Source: Ottelia alismoides
Lineage: Eukaryota > Streptophyta > Magnoliopsida > Alismatales > Hydrocharitaceae
Assembly (NCBI GenBank): GCA_037367405.1
Contig: JAZKJV010003365.1
Location: 1 to 64,000, forward strand
DNA: 64,000 bases
Reading direction: 5' to 3'
Position 1 is the first letter of the stretch; each line of letters opens with the position of its first letter. The notes beneath the pieces were generated by a model. The model was not told where the DNA came from and did not search any database. It was given only the letters and a program-made list of their open reading frames with translations. The position numbers and the translations under genes are program-made. Positions 47,201 through 58,219 of the stretch are shown piece after piece.

Positions 47201-47391
47201 AACAACGTCCGGAGCTGCCTCGAAGACCTTCTCCCGGAGTAAGGATCACTGAGCGTCCTTCATCAGAGCCGCCTCGTCATTCAACAAGTGTACGAACGTC
47301 AAGTAATCAGGAATCACAAACAATCGAACCACCACGGAAGTCGTCAGCTAGACCGCATCCTCCAGGGCACGTTCCAACGCATTCAGAATAA
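44285..47391 (+). pseudogene. Plant mobile domain (PMD) gene carried by the MULE, ~11 exons
   Basis: Exons 44285-44374, 44453-44961, 45033-45174, 45241-45414, 45491-45916, 45990-46193, 46282-46344, 46433-46588, 46668-46784, 46873-46938 and 47033-47391, all with GT-AG borders. The PMD spans exons 2-5: LLERWRSETHTFHL, ITLQKMGLISGLKVDSLPV, WDAECMSLLG, MAWGDVALAHMYSKL, then VWAWEHVHIGRP, and VPLICYDLVV-MHLPDRVMQQFG, ending WADREAAVV. The PMD is found in MAIN/MAIL1 proteins and in transposons. The C-terminal exons are Gly/Ser/Gln-rich, all phase 1 (GYGEAFSQSQF, GPSSQ repeats). In-frame stops: TAG 45743, TAA ~46005, TAA ~46490, each one C-to-T from Gln. The phase between exons 6 and 7 is uncertain. 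Confidence 0.8.
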
Positions 47392-48103
47392 ATGTCCAAG
47401 CAGAAGAAGAAGAAGAAGAAGACAACACATGAGGAGACTCACAAAAAATTGGGAGATGGAGGGAAAGAAACGACAAGGGAGGTGGTGCAGGAGGTGGAGG
47501 AGGAGGTCTGAAGATATGGAAGTTTAAGTTATTGTAAATTGTTGTCTTATTATTTGTAAACTCATATTTCTTCTCTTATGAATTTAATAAAATACTTGTA
47601 ATTTTTTTAAATTAATTCATGTCAAGTTGTACCTTGTTGAGTTCACACATATCAATGGTAAATGATGTTGTTCACACTCTCAATTTCTTTATATTTACTA
47701 TAATATTGTTGATATGTCAATTATAAATATTCTAAGTATGTATCAATAATGAAGAATATAATAAAAAAATAGAGATAAACTTAACATTTTACAATAACGT
47801 TATCGGGAAGAAGATGAGACCACGAAGCTCTACTGATAGATCAAAAATATTGTGATGAAGGAAAATATTGATAGCCTATTAAATTTATTTTATTTTTTAA
47901 AATTATTTACATAATTCCTCAAAATGTCCTCAAATGAACATAAATATAATTGTAGAATAATATTTTGTAAAATTATTTACATAATTCCTCAAAATATTTT
48001 TAAATTATTCACATCTAATGAACATAATAATAATTTGTAGTATCCGGTAGTACTGAAATTGAATTACATTATTAACGGGTTGCGTTTTGTAAAATGCCCA
48101 TCC
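47392..48103. other. 3' non-coding part of the MULE
   Basis: A short purine-rich stretch (AAGAAGAAG, GGAGGTGG; 47400-47520) may extend the PMD gene 3' region. The rest is AT-rich with two near-identical phrases AAAATTATTTACATAATTCC (47900, 47971). No gene is seen. Confidence 0.5.
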
Positions 48104-48104
48104 C

Positions 48105-48204
48105 AAATCGGCACCTCAGGTGCGGATTTGGCGCCTCTGCCCAAATCGGCACCTCAGGTGCCGATTTGGAGAGGGCGCCCCAAATCGGCAGCTCAGGTGC
48201 CGAT
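48105..48204. repeat. Right array of palindromic motifs, three copies
   Basis: Copies at 48105-48129, 48143-48167 and 48182-48204. One has a mismatch (GTGCGGAT) and one reads CAGCTCAGGTG. It mirrors the left array inside the inverted terminus. Confidence 0.85.
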
Positions 48205-48285
48205 AGATACCTATTTTTTAATTTTTTTTTCTCCATGTCTATTTAATTAATTACGATTTTTTTAATAATTATTTAAAAAAATCTC
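48140..48285 (-). repeat. MULE right TIR
   Basis: Inverse partner of 40347-40490, ending ATTTAAAAAAATCTC before the 9-bp duplication. Confidence 0.9.
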
Positions 48286-48294
48286 TTTTCTGGA

Positions 48295-50987
48295 CTGTAG
48301 GCTATGGAGCTTCGCTTGGTTCTTCACACGCAGCGATAATTCGAGACCGATGACCTCTCAATGGTACCTTCAGGTGCGACGGCAAAAAGTCTTTGAGGTG
48401 CAGAGGATAGAAGTGTGAAAACGGTGCTCGAGCACACTGCTCGAGGTGGCAGTGTATCTCGTATCCTGTGATATTGCTTCACGGTGAAAGGTCAACAGAT
48501 CTGATCGATCCAAGTAACGTATTATGTAACTGCAGGTGCATGCGATGAGGCTCCAAATGATGTGGATCTGGCAGCTTGTGCTCAGGTGGTCCTCAAGTAA
48601 ATCGAGATGGAGTTTAAGGGACCGAGGGAAGGATCAAGTCTCTGCTTCAAAAATTGTGTACATGCAAATCTGAAACTTCTCTCTCCATTCGGAATAAATC
48701 GGAGCTCGATAAAAAAAACATTCAGATCTATAAAATCGTTGAATTGATTTTCCAGATCTCAATATTTTGGAAAACCTTATAATCCCAATTCCACTCAAAG
48801 ACTTCGTTTCTAATCATGGAATTAACATGCACGTTAAAACACCTCCAGAGAATTGCATTTGTGTGGAATCCTACGTCATTTGATCAGACCAAATCAACAG
48901 ACACCAATTACTTTGGATTTGTTTCAGTTTATTTATTCTCCCAGCAAATGTATTAGAATATAAAGTCAGATCTCAATACATGAAAATGAATATAACAAGT
49001 TTTATGAAGTTCCAAACTTCTCTCACAAGCTCGAAAATATGAATGATTGGCTTTGAAATCAAACAGAAAGTGGAGGTCCTCTGATCGACAGATCAGATCA
49101 GAACTAAGTCACTGATCTAAATTTAGAAAGCAAACTAAAATGTTATCTACGATTACTGGAATGAAGAGGAGTTTGATGATCAAAGTTGAAGAGATAAAAC
49201 TGAATAGAGTAGAGGTTTTGAGGAGAAAACAGAAGGAGAACGAGGTGAGATAGAAGTTATCTAACCCAGAAGATGAAACTGTTCGTCACCTAAAGAAGAA
49301 CTCGGTGGAGCTCTGCTAGGTTTTGGCCTCGACGCGGCGGCGGAAACACGGAGGCTGAGCACGCGGCAGTGGCCTAAGGCCTCACCATGGCGGCGATCTC
49401 GCCGGAATCTCCTCCCTCGAAGCGGCTCAACGGAGGACGACGGGGAGTTGTCACCTCCGGTCTCTCTCTCTCTCTCTCTCTCCCTCCGGAGCTCGCGGAC
49501 TGAAGGTGGGACTGATGGCGGATCCCGGCTCCATGGGGGAGAGACGACTATATATAGGCGAGGAGAGATGTGAGCACCGCTAGCGGTGACCGGAGCAGGA
49601 GATCGTCGGTGAACGACCGGCCGTTAAGGAGGTTAGGACGGTGGCGGCGAGAAGGGGAGATGAAGAAGGAAGGCAAATGGGGAGGAGATGGGTTAGGAGG
49701 AAGAAGGGGCGTTGGAGAAGAAGAAGAGAAAAAAGAAAGAGAGAGAGAGAGAGAGAGAGCCAATGAGATGTTGCCATGTAGCAGGGATATGTTAAGAAGG
49801 AAAAGGGACAAAAATAGGAAAAAGACAAATACATAAAAGTATAGATATAATAAACACCTCATACATCAAATTAAATATATAATGTAGATATAAATTATAA
49901 TTAATTAAATTAAAATAAATAATTTAAATAAATAAATAAATAAACGAAATATTATTTATTTATAAATATATAGTAAATGTATTAAATAATAATATAAGTT
50001 AAGGTTTATTGTACATTATACCAAAACAGACCCCGAAAACCGCATTTTTCGCATTAACTCTGATTTTAGCGAAACTAGTGTCATTTTGTAGATAATTAAA
50101 AAATATAATTTTAGGAACCGAGTTTGCTCAATTCGGAGTTGATACGGCCGAGTTATGAGGCCCGGTCAAAATGATAGCGGCTTCGGACCTCTAGATTTTA
50201 TTGGTATTTTAATTTACTTTTATTTTTATATTTTTATATACAATTTTAGATGATTTTAAGAAAAAGAATTAAGTTAATCAGGTTTATAGTTATTTAATTA
50301 AAAATCCGGGAAGATTTTACATATAGTATAAGTATACAACGGATCCAAAAAGTTGAAACTCACCGGTTTTATCCAAATTTTTTTCTGATATTTTTACTAA
50401 ATAGTATTACATACAAAATAGATTTTAAAGTGAGATTGGTCAATTTGGAGTTTTCTATAAATAGATATGAACCTCGGAAGTCAGCTTTTGTGGCTTTTCC
50501 GATTCATTACGGTTATTTTATTTTTATACCGAAATATTCTTCTGATATTTTTATAAAATAATATATATTTTTACGAACAACTGTTACAAAAGAAGTGTTT
50601 TGATTTGAAGTTGTTTTGATGATAAATAAAATAGGTGAAGTATTTACAAAGTGAAAATGGGTAAATTATATTTTTTATCTTGATTTTCTGAATATATTTA
50701 TAAGTTATGATCCTTATCTCCCCCTACTTATTTATTTTGTCGACCCGGTCAATATTGACATGGTCTCGGGATTAGGATCAGTCTGTATATTAAATATATA
50801 TTTCTTTTCTTTTTATGTTCTTTTTTCTCTTTATTCTTTTATTCTGGATAATTTAAGTGTTAAATATATAATATTAATAATTGTAGTTAGAGTGATAATT
50901 AATTGGAATTAGTGATTATTTATATGTATTTTACTAATGATTTTAGCCAAAATGAAAGAATAAAGGCGATGAATCACGGATTCATCA
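48295..50987 (-). repeat. Inverted Athila-like LTR, segment 3
   Basis: Matches the reverse complement of 25504-28210, down to the LTR start (plus strand GATTCATCA at 50979-50987, i.e. TGATGAATC on the minus strand). With segments 36010-36422 and 39599-40346 it makes one complete LTR in the minus orientation. It differs from the other two copies at diagnostic bases (CTATGGAG, CACACGCAG, GGCAAAAAG). Confidence 0.85.
49541..49557 (-). promoter_or_regulatory. TATA box of the inverted LTR
   Basis: CTATATATAG on the minus strand, equivalent to 26948-26956, with the same CT-rich and G/C-rich surroundings. Confidence 0.5.
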
Positions 50988-51631
50988 TTTCCCTATACTT
51001 TACCTTTGCTAGTCCCTTAGCAAACACTTATTCTATAAATAAGTGCCAACAAAAAGAAAAAGAAAAAGAAAAATAAAAGAACTTAGAACATGCTTGTTTC
51101 TTTAAATCGGTTTTCACTTTATCCAAAATCTGGAGCCTGGAATCAGACCTTTAGATTAATAGTGTGTCGGGACTCTATTAGAATTAAGATTTAAACCTCG
51201 GCAGCCCTCAAGTTTCACAAATCCTTATCCAGGTTCACCCCAATAGCTAGCTCAGATCCACTTATTCATTACGCAAACTTTTCATCTTTGAAGGCAATTT
51301 GTACTGTGTGTGAAAAGTTTTAGCTCTTCCTGCTTAAGGAAGCGAAGGAACCGCCCATCCAGCTATACATTCCCATTGGGCCCTTGTCCAGCAACTCAAT
51401 CCTCGAGGAGGGAGGTATTTCCTTCTAAGGTCAGGTCGTGTTGTGTCCACAATCGAGTATAGAAAGAAGATAGGAAGAATTGGAAGAGAACTGGAGTGTG
51501 ATCGGTGTAATCACATCTCTTGTGAAGTATGGTCGGTTTAGCCAAGTCTCCACGAAGACATGCAGGCTTTTCTTAAGCTCAGACCATTGTGGTCGTTTTG
51601 GTATTTGATGTATTTAGCTTATTTGGTAGTA
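50988..51631 (-). mobile_element. 3' internal tail of a minus-strand Athila-like element
   Basis: On the minus strand this leads into the LTR start with GCTAAGGGACTAGCAAAGG, then a short purine tract GGGAAA. It contains TGGTCTGAGC, GTGGAGACTTGGCTAAACC, YFTR-like TACTTCACAAGAG and TGGACAAGGGCCC, and matches the plus-strand tail at 2390-3049. It is the only remnant of the region after pol for this family in the 25.5-64 kb block, and is cut at 51632 by the inverted-duplication breakpoint. Confidence 0.7.
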
Positions 51632-54333
51632 GTAAAACTTTCCTTTAATTTTTAAAGGAATTTTCTTATCACAAAGAACAGCGGAGGCTCCTCTCCACTT
51701 TAGCCAGCCTGCATTTATTCTATTAGTAACATCTCCATCAATTTCCCCATCATGTTGCAAAATAGATCCCAGATATCTAAAAGAATATCTCTTCTGAATG
51801 TTATCGTCACCAATCTTCACCTTGATTCCTTCACCATTGCTTCCATCAAAGGTGCATTCCATATATTCCGTCTTAGCCCTACTTATACGAAAGTCTTTAG
51901 TCTCCAATGCATGTCTCCAAACCTTAAGCTTCTCATTTACTCCATCTCTAGTCTCGTCAATCAACACAATATCATCAGCAAATAACATACACCAAGGTAA
52001 CTCATCCTGAATGTGACTTGTCAACTCGTCCATAATCAAAGTAAAAAGAAATGGACTCAAAGCTGAACCTTGATGTAAACCAATGTTGAAATCAAAATAG
52101 TCAGTCTTCCCCGTCGGGGTCCTTACACAAGATAAAGCCCTATCATACATATCCTTTATGAGATTAATGTATAGGACAGGTATTTGTCTCTTCTCCAAAA
52201 CTCTCCATAGTATCTCTCGTGGGACGGAATCATAAGCCTTCTCCAAATCAATAAAGATCATATGTATATTCTTCCTTTTAGCTCTATAAATCTCCATTGT
52301 TCTCCTCAGCAAATGGATGGCTTCAATAGTTGAGCGACCTAGCATGAATCCGAATTGGTTTTCTTTTACTTGAGAAACTTGCCTCAACCTTCTTTCGATC
52401 ACACGTTCCCAAATTTTCATAGTGTGACTCATCAGCTTGATACCTCTGTAGTTTGAACAATTTTGAATGTCTCCTTTGTTCTTATAAAGAGGCACCACGA
52501 TACTCCTCCTCCAATTTTCAGGCATTTTCTTGCTTCGCCAAATAACATTGAATAGATTCGTAAGCCAAGTCAAACCACGCTCACCTAAAACTTTCCATAC
52601 TTCTACAGGGATGTCATCCGGTCCAACACCTTTCCCAGGTCTCATAACCTTCAAAGCCTCCTCTACTTCTTTTCTTTGTATTCGTCTATAGCATGCACGA
52701 TTCAAGTAACTTTCACTACTAGCTAGATCACCCAAAGTGATCTCTCTACTTCCTTCTCCAATGAAAAGTTGATGGAAGTACTGCTCCCATCTAGTCTCTA
52801 TATCCTTCTAAGTAACAAGCATGTGACCTTCCTCGTCCTTAATGCATCTCACTTGAGAAAGGTCTTTGGTCTTTCTTTCTCTTGCTTTGGCCAACCTGAA
52901 TATATCCTTCTGGCCCTCCTTAGAGTTGAGATTTTTATATAAAACCTCATAAGCTTTTGACTTAGCTTCGCTTACAACCTTCTTTGCTTCATTCTTCGCT
53001 ATTTTATAGTCTGTGACAATTTCCTCTGTTCTATCCTTAGACATAGCTTTAAAGCAAGCTCTTTTAATTTTTAGCTTCTCTTGCACCCCTTCACTCCACC
53101 ACCAAGCCTCCTTTTGACCCGGAGCTCCTCCTTTTGACTCGCCTAGCATCTCTTTAGCTACCTTTCGAATACAAGATTCTACTGCCTCCCACATCTCGTT
53201 TGCACTACCGCTACAATCCCAAGATAAGTCTTCTAAAACCTTCTCCCTGAAGCTTGATTGCTTCAGCGGAAGATTCCACCACCTAGTTCTAGTGATCTTA
53301 GCAACCTTCCTTTTCTTTACCAGCCCTTTTATTTGTAAATCCAAGACTAACAAGCGATGTTGGGTTGTCAAACTCTCTCCAGGGATTACTTTGCAATCTT
53401 TGCAACACAACCGATCTCTTCTCCTCAACGCAAAGTAATCTATCTGTGTTCTAGTTGAGCCACTCTTATAAGTAATTAAATGCTCCTCCCTCTTCTTGAA
53501 AAGAGTGTTTGCTATGAAAAGATCATATGCCGTTACAAAATCTAGAATGACTTTTCCCTCTTCGTTTCTATCCCCAAAACCATGTCCTCCATGCACACTT
53601 GCATACCCTGAAACATCTTTTCTCACATGTCTATTAAGATCTCCACCTATGCAAACCATCTCTCTTTGTGGGATTCCTTGTAAAATCTTATCCAGATCCT
53701 CCCAAAAAGCTTGTTTAGTCCTTTCATCTAAACCAATTTGCGGTGCATAAACTGAGATGATATTCAGAATTTCTTCTTCAAGCACCAACTTTAGCAAAAT
53801 AATCCGATCCCCAAATCTTTGCACCTCAACCACAGAATCCTTCAAATCTTTATGAAAAAACCACTCCAACATCGTTTCTGCCCTTATCTTTACCTGAATA
53901 CCAAAGTTTAAAGCATGTCTTCTCGATCTTCCTTGCTTTCTCTCCAACCCATTTAGTCTCTTGAAGACAAAATATATGAATCTTCCTTCTTTCCATTGTA
54001 TCCACTATCTCCATCAATTTTCCAGTTAAAGTACCGATTCCAACTACCAATCCGTAACTTCCTTTGCAATCTCTTTTGGACTAACTTCTTTACTCGCATA
54101 CGTCCATTATGCGAGAACCCTTGTAAATTTTGGACTGCATCCGGGCGGTGATGCAGCGGAACTAGCTTATTTACCCGCATGCGTTCCTTATGCGAGAACC
54201 CTTGTAAATTTTGAGCTACATCCAGGCTGCGATGTAGCGGCCCTTGCCAATTTTTCATTGCATTCGGGCGATGCAACGCGTCGCAAGTAGGGAACGCCCC
54301 AACGAAATCTGTATGTTTGCTTAAATCCATGTT
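51632..54333 (-). pseudogene. Right-arm RTE LINE, 3' end missing
   Basis: Inverted copy of 36423-39125. The reverse transcriptase (52735-51632) and endonuclease (53947-52808) read as in the left arm, with a handful of amino-acid changes (for example GFMLGRS for GFMPGRS, DFNIGL for DINIGL). The copy stops inside LKIKGKFY, where unrelated sequence begins. The same TAG separates endonuclease and RT, but the 1-nt insertion found in the left arm is absent. The missing end is therefore due to the duplication breakpoint, not to LINE truncation, which affects 5' ends. Confidence 0.9.
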
Positions 54334-54747
54334 TAAAATAAAATTAAAACATAAAAATAACAAAATAAAAATCAAATAAAAATTTAAACATTTTCTAAAA
54401 ATAATAAAAAAATCATAAAACAAATAAAAATTACAAAAACAATATAAAATTAATTAAAATTCAAATAAAAATCCATAAAATTCTTTAAAAAATAAAATAA
54501 AAATTTAGGAATCCGTTTACCTTAGGTTTTCTACCATTTTTCCTAGTTTAAACAGTTTGCCTCCCTGAGTTCGACACTCCCGTGCTTAACCGCTATACAT
54601 TAAGTTTAGGAGTATAAATAAAATAAAAAGAAGATTAAGTAAACCATAATATTTTCTGATAAAATTCACCTGGTCGATACGATGACCGAAATCTTTTTCT
54701 CTGATTATTTTGCAGGTTCGGAAGACAAGTGATCTGGTGGAGTTTTT
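54334..54747 (+). repeat. Right-arm partial LTR (plus orientation)
   Basis: Reverse complement of 36010-36422, including one copy of the RTE target duplication at 54334-54352. It abuts the truncated integrase start at ~54748. Confidence 0.85.
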
Positions 54748-57700
54748 TAGACACTCTGGTATTCCTCCTAAGGAATACACCTATGCTAGACGGAATCCGC
54801 TCCTTCATGTAAAGGACCGGATCCTCCCAATGATAAGACTTGGCTTTCACGAGGAAAGTCTCAAGCCTCTATCTAGACCAACCTTGCGGGACTTTCTTTG
54901 CAAAAAGAAAGTTACAATGTCGGCATACCATGGCAACGAGGCGATAGCAAGAATCGCCTCGTCGGGGAAGGTCTCGGTGATTGGTGCATCAAACTCAGAA
55001 GTCTCAGGTGCTTCTAACCGGGAGAGGTGATTCGCCACCACATTCTTGACTACATGCTTATCCTTAATAACAATGTCAAACTTATGGAGTAGAAGGATCC
55101 ATTTGGTCAGACGCGGCTTTGAATCCTTCTTATCCATTAAGTATCGGATGGCGGTGTGATCAACGAATATTGTAACTTTGGATCCTAGAATATGGGACCG
55201 GAATTTGTCTAAGGCAAATACTATGGCTAGCATCTCTTTCTCTGTAACCGTGTAATTCTGCTGCGCGGAATCCAAAGTTTTGCTAGCGTAGTGTATGGCG
55301 TATGGAAGGCCATCCCTCCTCTGTCCCAACATAGCCCCAACGGTAAAATCGGAGGCATCTGCCATGATCTCGAATGGGAGAGATCAATCGGGTAGCTGAA
55401 GGACAGGAGCCTCTACAACCATATTCTTGAGAATTTCAAAAGCCGAAAGACACTTATCATTGACGATAAACTCGATGTCTTTCGCCAGCAGATCAGACAA
55501 CGGTCGGGCAATTTTACTGAAGTCTCGTATAAAACATCGGTAGAAACCGACATGCCCGAGGAATAACCGTAGTTATTTTAAATTGGACGGTGTATTGAGT
55601 TTCTTTATGATATCCACCTTGGCCGGGTCCACCTCCATGCCCCAGTTGGAGATGATGTGACCAAGGATTGTCCTATGAGTCATCATGAAATGAATCTTCT
55701 CCCAAGAAACCACAAGGTTAACCTCCGTGCACCTCTGAAGCACGCGGTCTAGACTAGAAAGGCAAGAATCGAAATCATCACCGTAGACCGAGAAATCGTC
55801 CATGAAGACCTCCAAGATATCTCCCACCATGTTCGCAAATCGCAAATATCGAAAGCATGCACCTCTGGAATGTAGCCGGATCATTACATAATCTAAAGGG
55901 CATCCGTTTGAAAGCATACATTCCGAACAGACAGGTGAATGTAGTCTTTTCCTGGTCTTCTGGAGCAATGGACACTTGATTGTATTCCGAGTACCCATCA
56001 AGAAAGCAATAATGGCTCTTCCCGGCTAACCGTTTGATGATCTGATCGATGAACGGTAGCGGGAAGTGATCCTTCTTGGTCGCCTGATTCAAACGTCTGT
56101 AGTCCACACAGATGCGCCAAGAAGTCGGTACTCGGGTAGCGATCTCCTCTTCGTCTCGTTGATCACTGTGGTGATACCCGTCTTCTTGGGTACCACATGC
56201 AAAGGACTAACTCATTTCGAGTCGGAGATGGGATAGATAAAATCGACGTTCCACCACTTGGATATTTCCTTCATAACTACCTCTCGAAGATTCGGGTTTA
56301 GCTTGCGCTGAAACTCACGAGATGGCTTGGCGTCATCCTCGAGAAAGATGTGGTGGGAGCACAGAGTCGGACTAATCCCATGGAGATCGGCTACTGACCA
56401 TCCAATGGCCTTGCGGTTCTTTTCAAGAATCGCCATCAGACGAGATTCTTGATCTTTGGTCAGATTAGAAGAGATGATGACCGGAAACATTTTGGATTCA
56501 CCCGCAAGGAATCGATACTTCATGTTTTGAGGTAACGGCTTGAGTTCAGGGGGAGAAGGAGCAGGGAGGGCAGGTTTGATTAGAGCCTGGGTGTAGGCTG
56601 CTAGATCGATGTGTGTGAGCTCTGCCTGCTCTGACTCAGAAAGATCTAGAGATTGTTGGATGTTTTGATTTGATTCGGTCTTCAGGCTGGTTGTAGGCTC
56701 TGCTAATGGAGTCTGAAGAGATAAGAATTCGGCGAAACACTGCCAATAAGCATCGTCGGAATCAGAATGATCTGTGGGTGACTGACAGCTATGAGTGTTC
56801 ACTTCTGACTTGGAGGGATATAGAATATCTGAATGATCTGAGAAGGTATCAGAATCGTCTCTGTCAAGAGTTTCAATGTTCGGTTCTAGGATTGTGCTCT
56901 CCAATCTCCCATCCTCGGATATCTGAATCTCGGCTTCGACTGAAGGTGGAATGAAAGATTGGGTACTTGTTCGGCCCAGACGGCCTCATCATTGGTTTGT
57001 ATGAAGTCACAATCCTGATGACTGTCGGGCTCGTCATCAGATGCTCGCTCTGATCTAGCTTCTCTAGAGTTCTGATCTTGGATCATCTCTATATGTATAC
57101 TTTTGCCTGTACGCGAAAGTACACCTTTCCGGTACCATAATTGGAAATGGCCTTCGCTGTTGCCAAAAAAGGTCGTCCTAATATGATCGAGGTATCTGTC
57201 ACACATTCAGGGACCGCCATGTCCAACACTACGAAGTCCACCGGGAATTTCAAAACCTGAATGGTGACGATAACGTCTTCGAATAAACCCTTAGGGCCTC
57301 TTAACCGATCTATCAGCAAACTGCAAGACCGTTCGGCTCAGTCGAAGAGGACCGAACTCAAACTTGTCGAGTAAGGAAGATGGAAGGAGATTAATCGAAG
57401 AGCCTCTATCTAATAGAGTCCGATCGAAAGTCTGATCAAGGATCTCACATCTGACATATGGTGCTCCCGTATCTGATCTCTTGGCCGGGACTCGATTCTG
57501 AATAGTATAACATGTAACCTTGGTCAGCACATGGATCTCAGAACAATGATTACGTTGCCTCTTCTTTCTGCGGACGATGGTTCATTCTTTAAGGCTTTTA
57601 TGTAGAAGAGGATGTGTGCCAAGGCTTCCGAAAGAGTTAATTGGATCGTGAATTTGTCAAGCATCGCTTTCGTCAGATCATTCATATGAATCTTTTTGGA

Positions 57701-58219
57701 TTTTCTTTTTTAGCGCCTTTTCCTAAGTAGAGTGCTTTCGGAAAAGGAACCTGTACATCCTCTGGATTAGTCTGTACAATCTGAGGATCAGAAGAAGGAG
57801 AAGCAAATGTTTTTGCAAAACGAGGACTTGCTTTTTGTGAAGTATCAGAAAAAGCATGATCTAGATCAACAATCTTTTTATTTCTTTTTTGGTTTCTTCT
57901 CTTTTATACATTTTTTGTGATTTTCTATCATCATCACTATTTACAAAGAATGGTAAAGCAGCTGTATCAGCGTTCGGCTCTGGCTACTCTTCAGACTTGG
58001 TGGCTTCATCACCACCATCTCCATCGTCAAAGGATGCGGCTTCAGCACCGCCATCGATGTCGTCTACAGGCTCACTTGCGTGATCTGAGGTATCGTCCTC
58101 GAGCCTAGTAGAGTATCCGCCTACTGGAATCCTACCGCTCCTAAGAGAGATGAAAGTCAACGTCATCACAGTAAAGATAGTCATCGGAGAATGCTTGTGA
58201 TTGGAGGGTGGGCTCGGTC
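54748..58219 (-). pseudogene. pol: Right-arm pol: integrase start, RNase H, RT, protease
   Basis: Inverted copy of 32536-36009. RNase H at 55365-54847 (DASDFTVGAMLG, FVDHTAIRYLM), RT at 56107-55573 (YCFLDGYSEYNQVSIAPEDQ intact here, FMDDFSVYG), protease at 57530-57291 (LLDRGSSINLL). Compared with the left arm it has several additional single-base indels (near 56142, 56977, 57107, 57297), so the 439-aa open stretch of the left arm is split. The stop before VSPLHVV and that before LRLFLGH are shared. Confidence 0.9.

Larger units (their letters stand above)
40347..48285 (+). mobile_element. Mutator-like element (MULE) with ~145-bp TIRs and 9-bp TSD
   Basis: 7.94 kb. The left terminus GGGTTTTTCTAATAATTATT and the reverse-complemented right terminus GAGATTTTTTTAAATAATTA continue in near-identity for ~145 bp (40347-40490 versus 48140-48285). 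A perfect 9-bp duplication TTTTCTGGA flanks it (40338-40346, 48286-48294). The unoccupied target is intact in the other two LTR copies (~28210-28225 and ~62525-62540), which proves the borders. It carries a transposase gene and a PMD gene on the plus strand. Confidence 0.95.

Noticed and set aside
25504..50987. Treating 25504-29354 and 36010-50987 as the LTR pair of one element
   Set aside because: The two LTRs are in opposite orientation, and a 3' tail with its own purine tract adjoins the second. A functional LTR pair must be in direct orientation.
51614..54333. Right-arm RTE as an independent insertion
   Set aside because: It sits at the identical LTR position with the same target duplication and shared stop as the left-arm copy, so it was copied with the inverted duplication.
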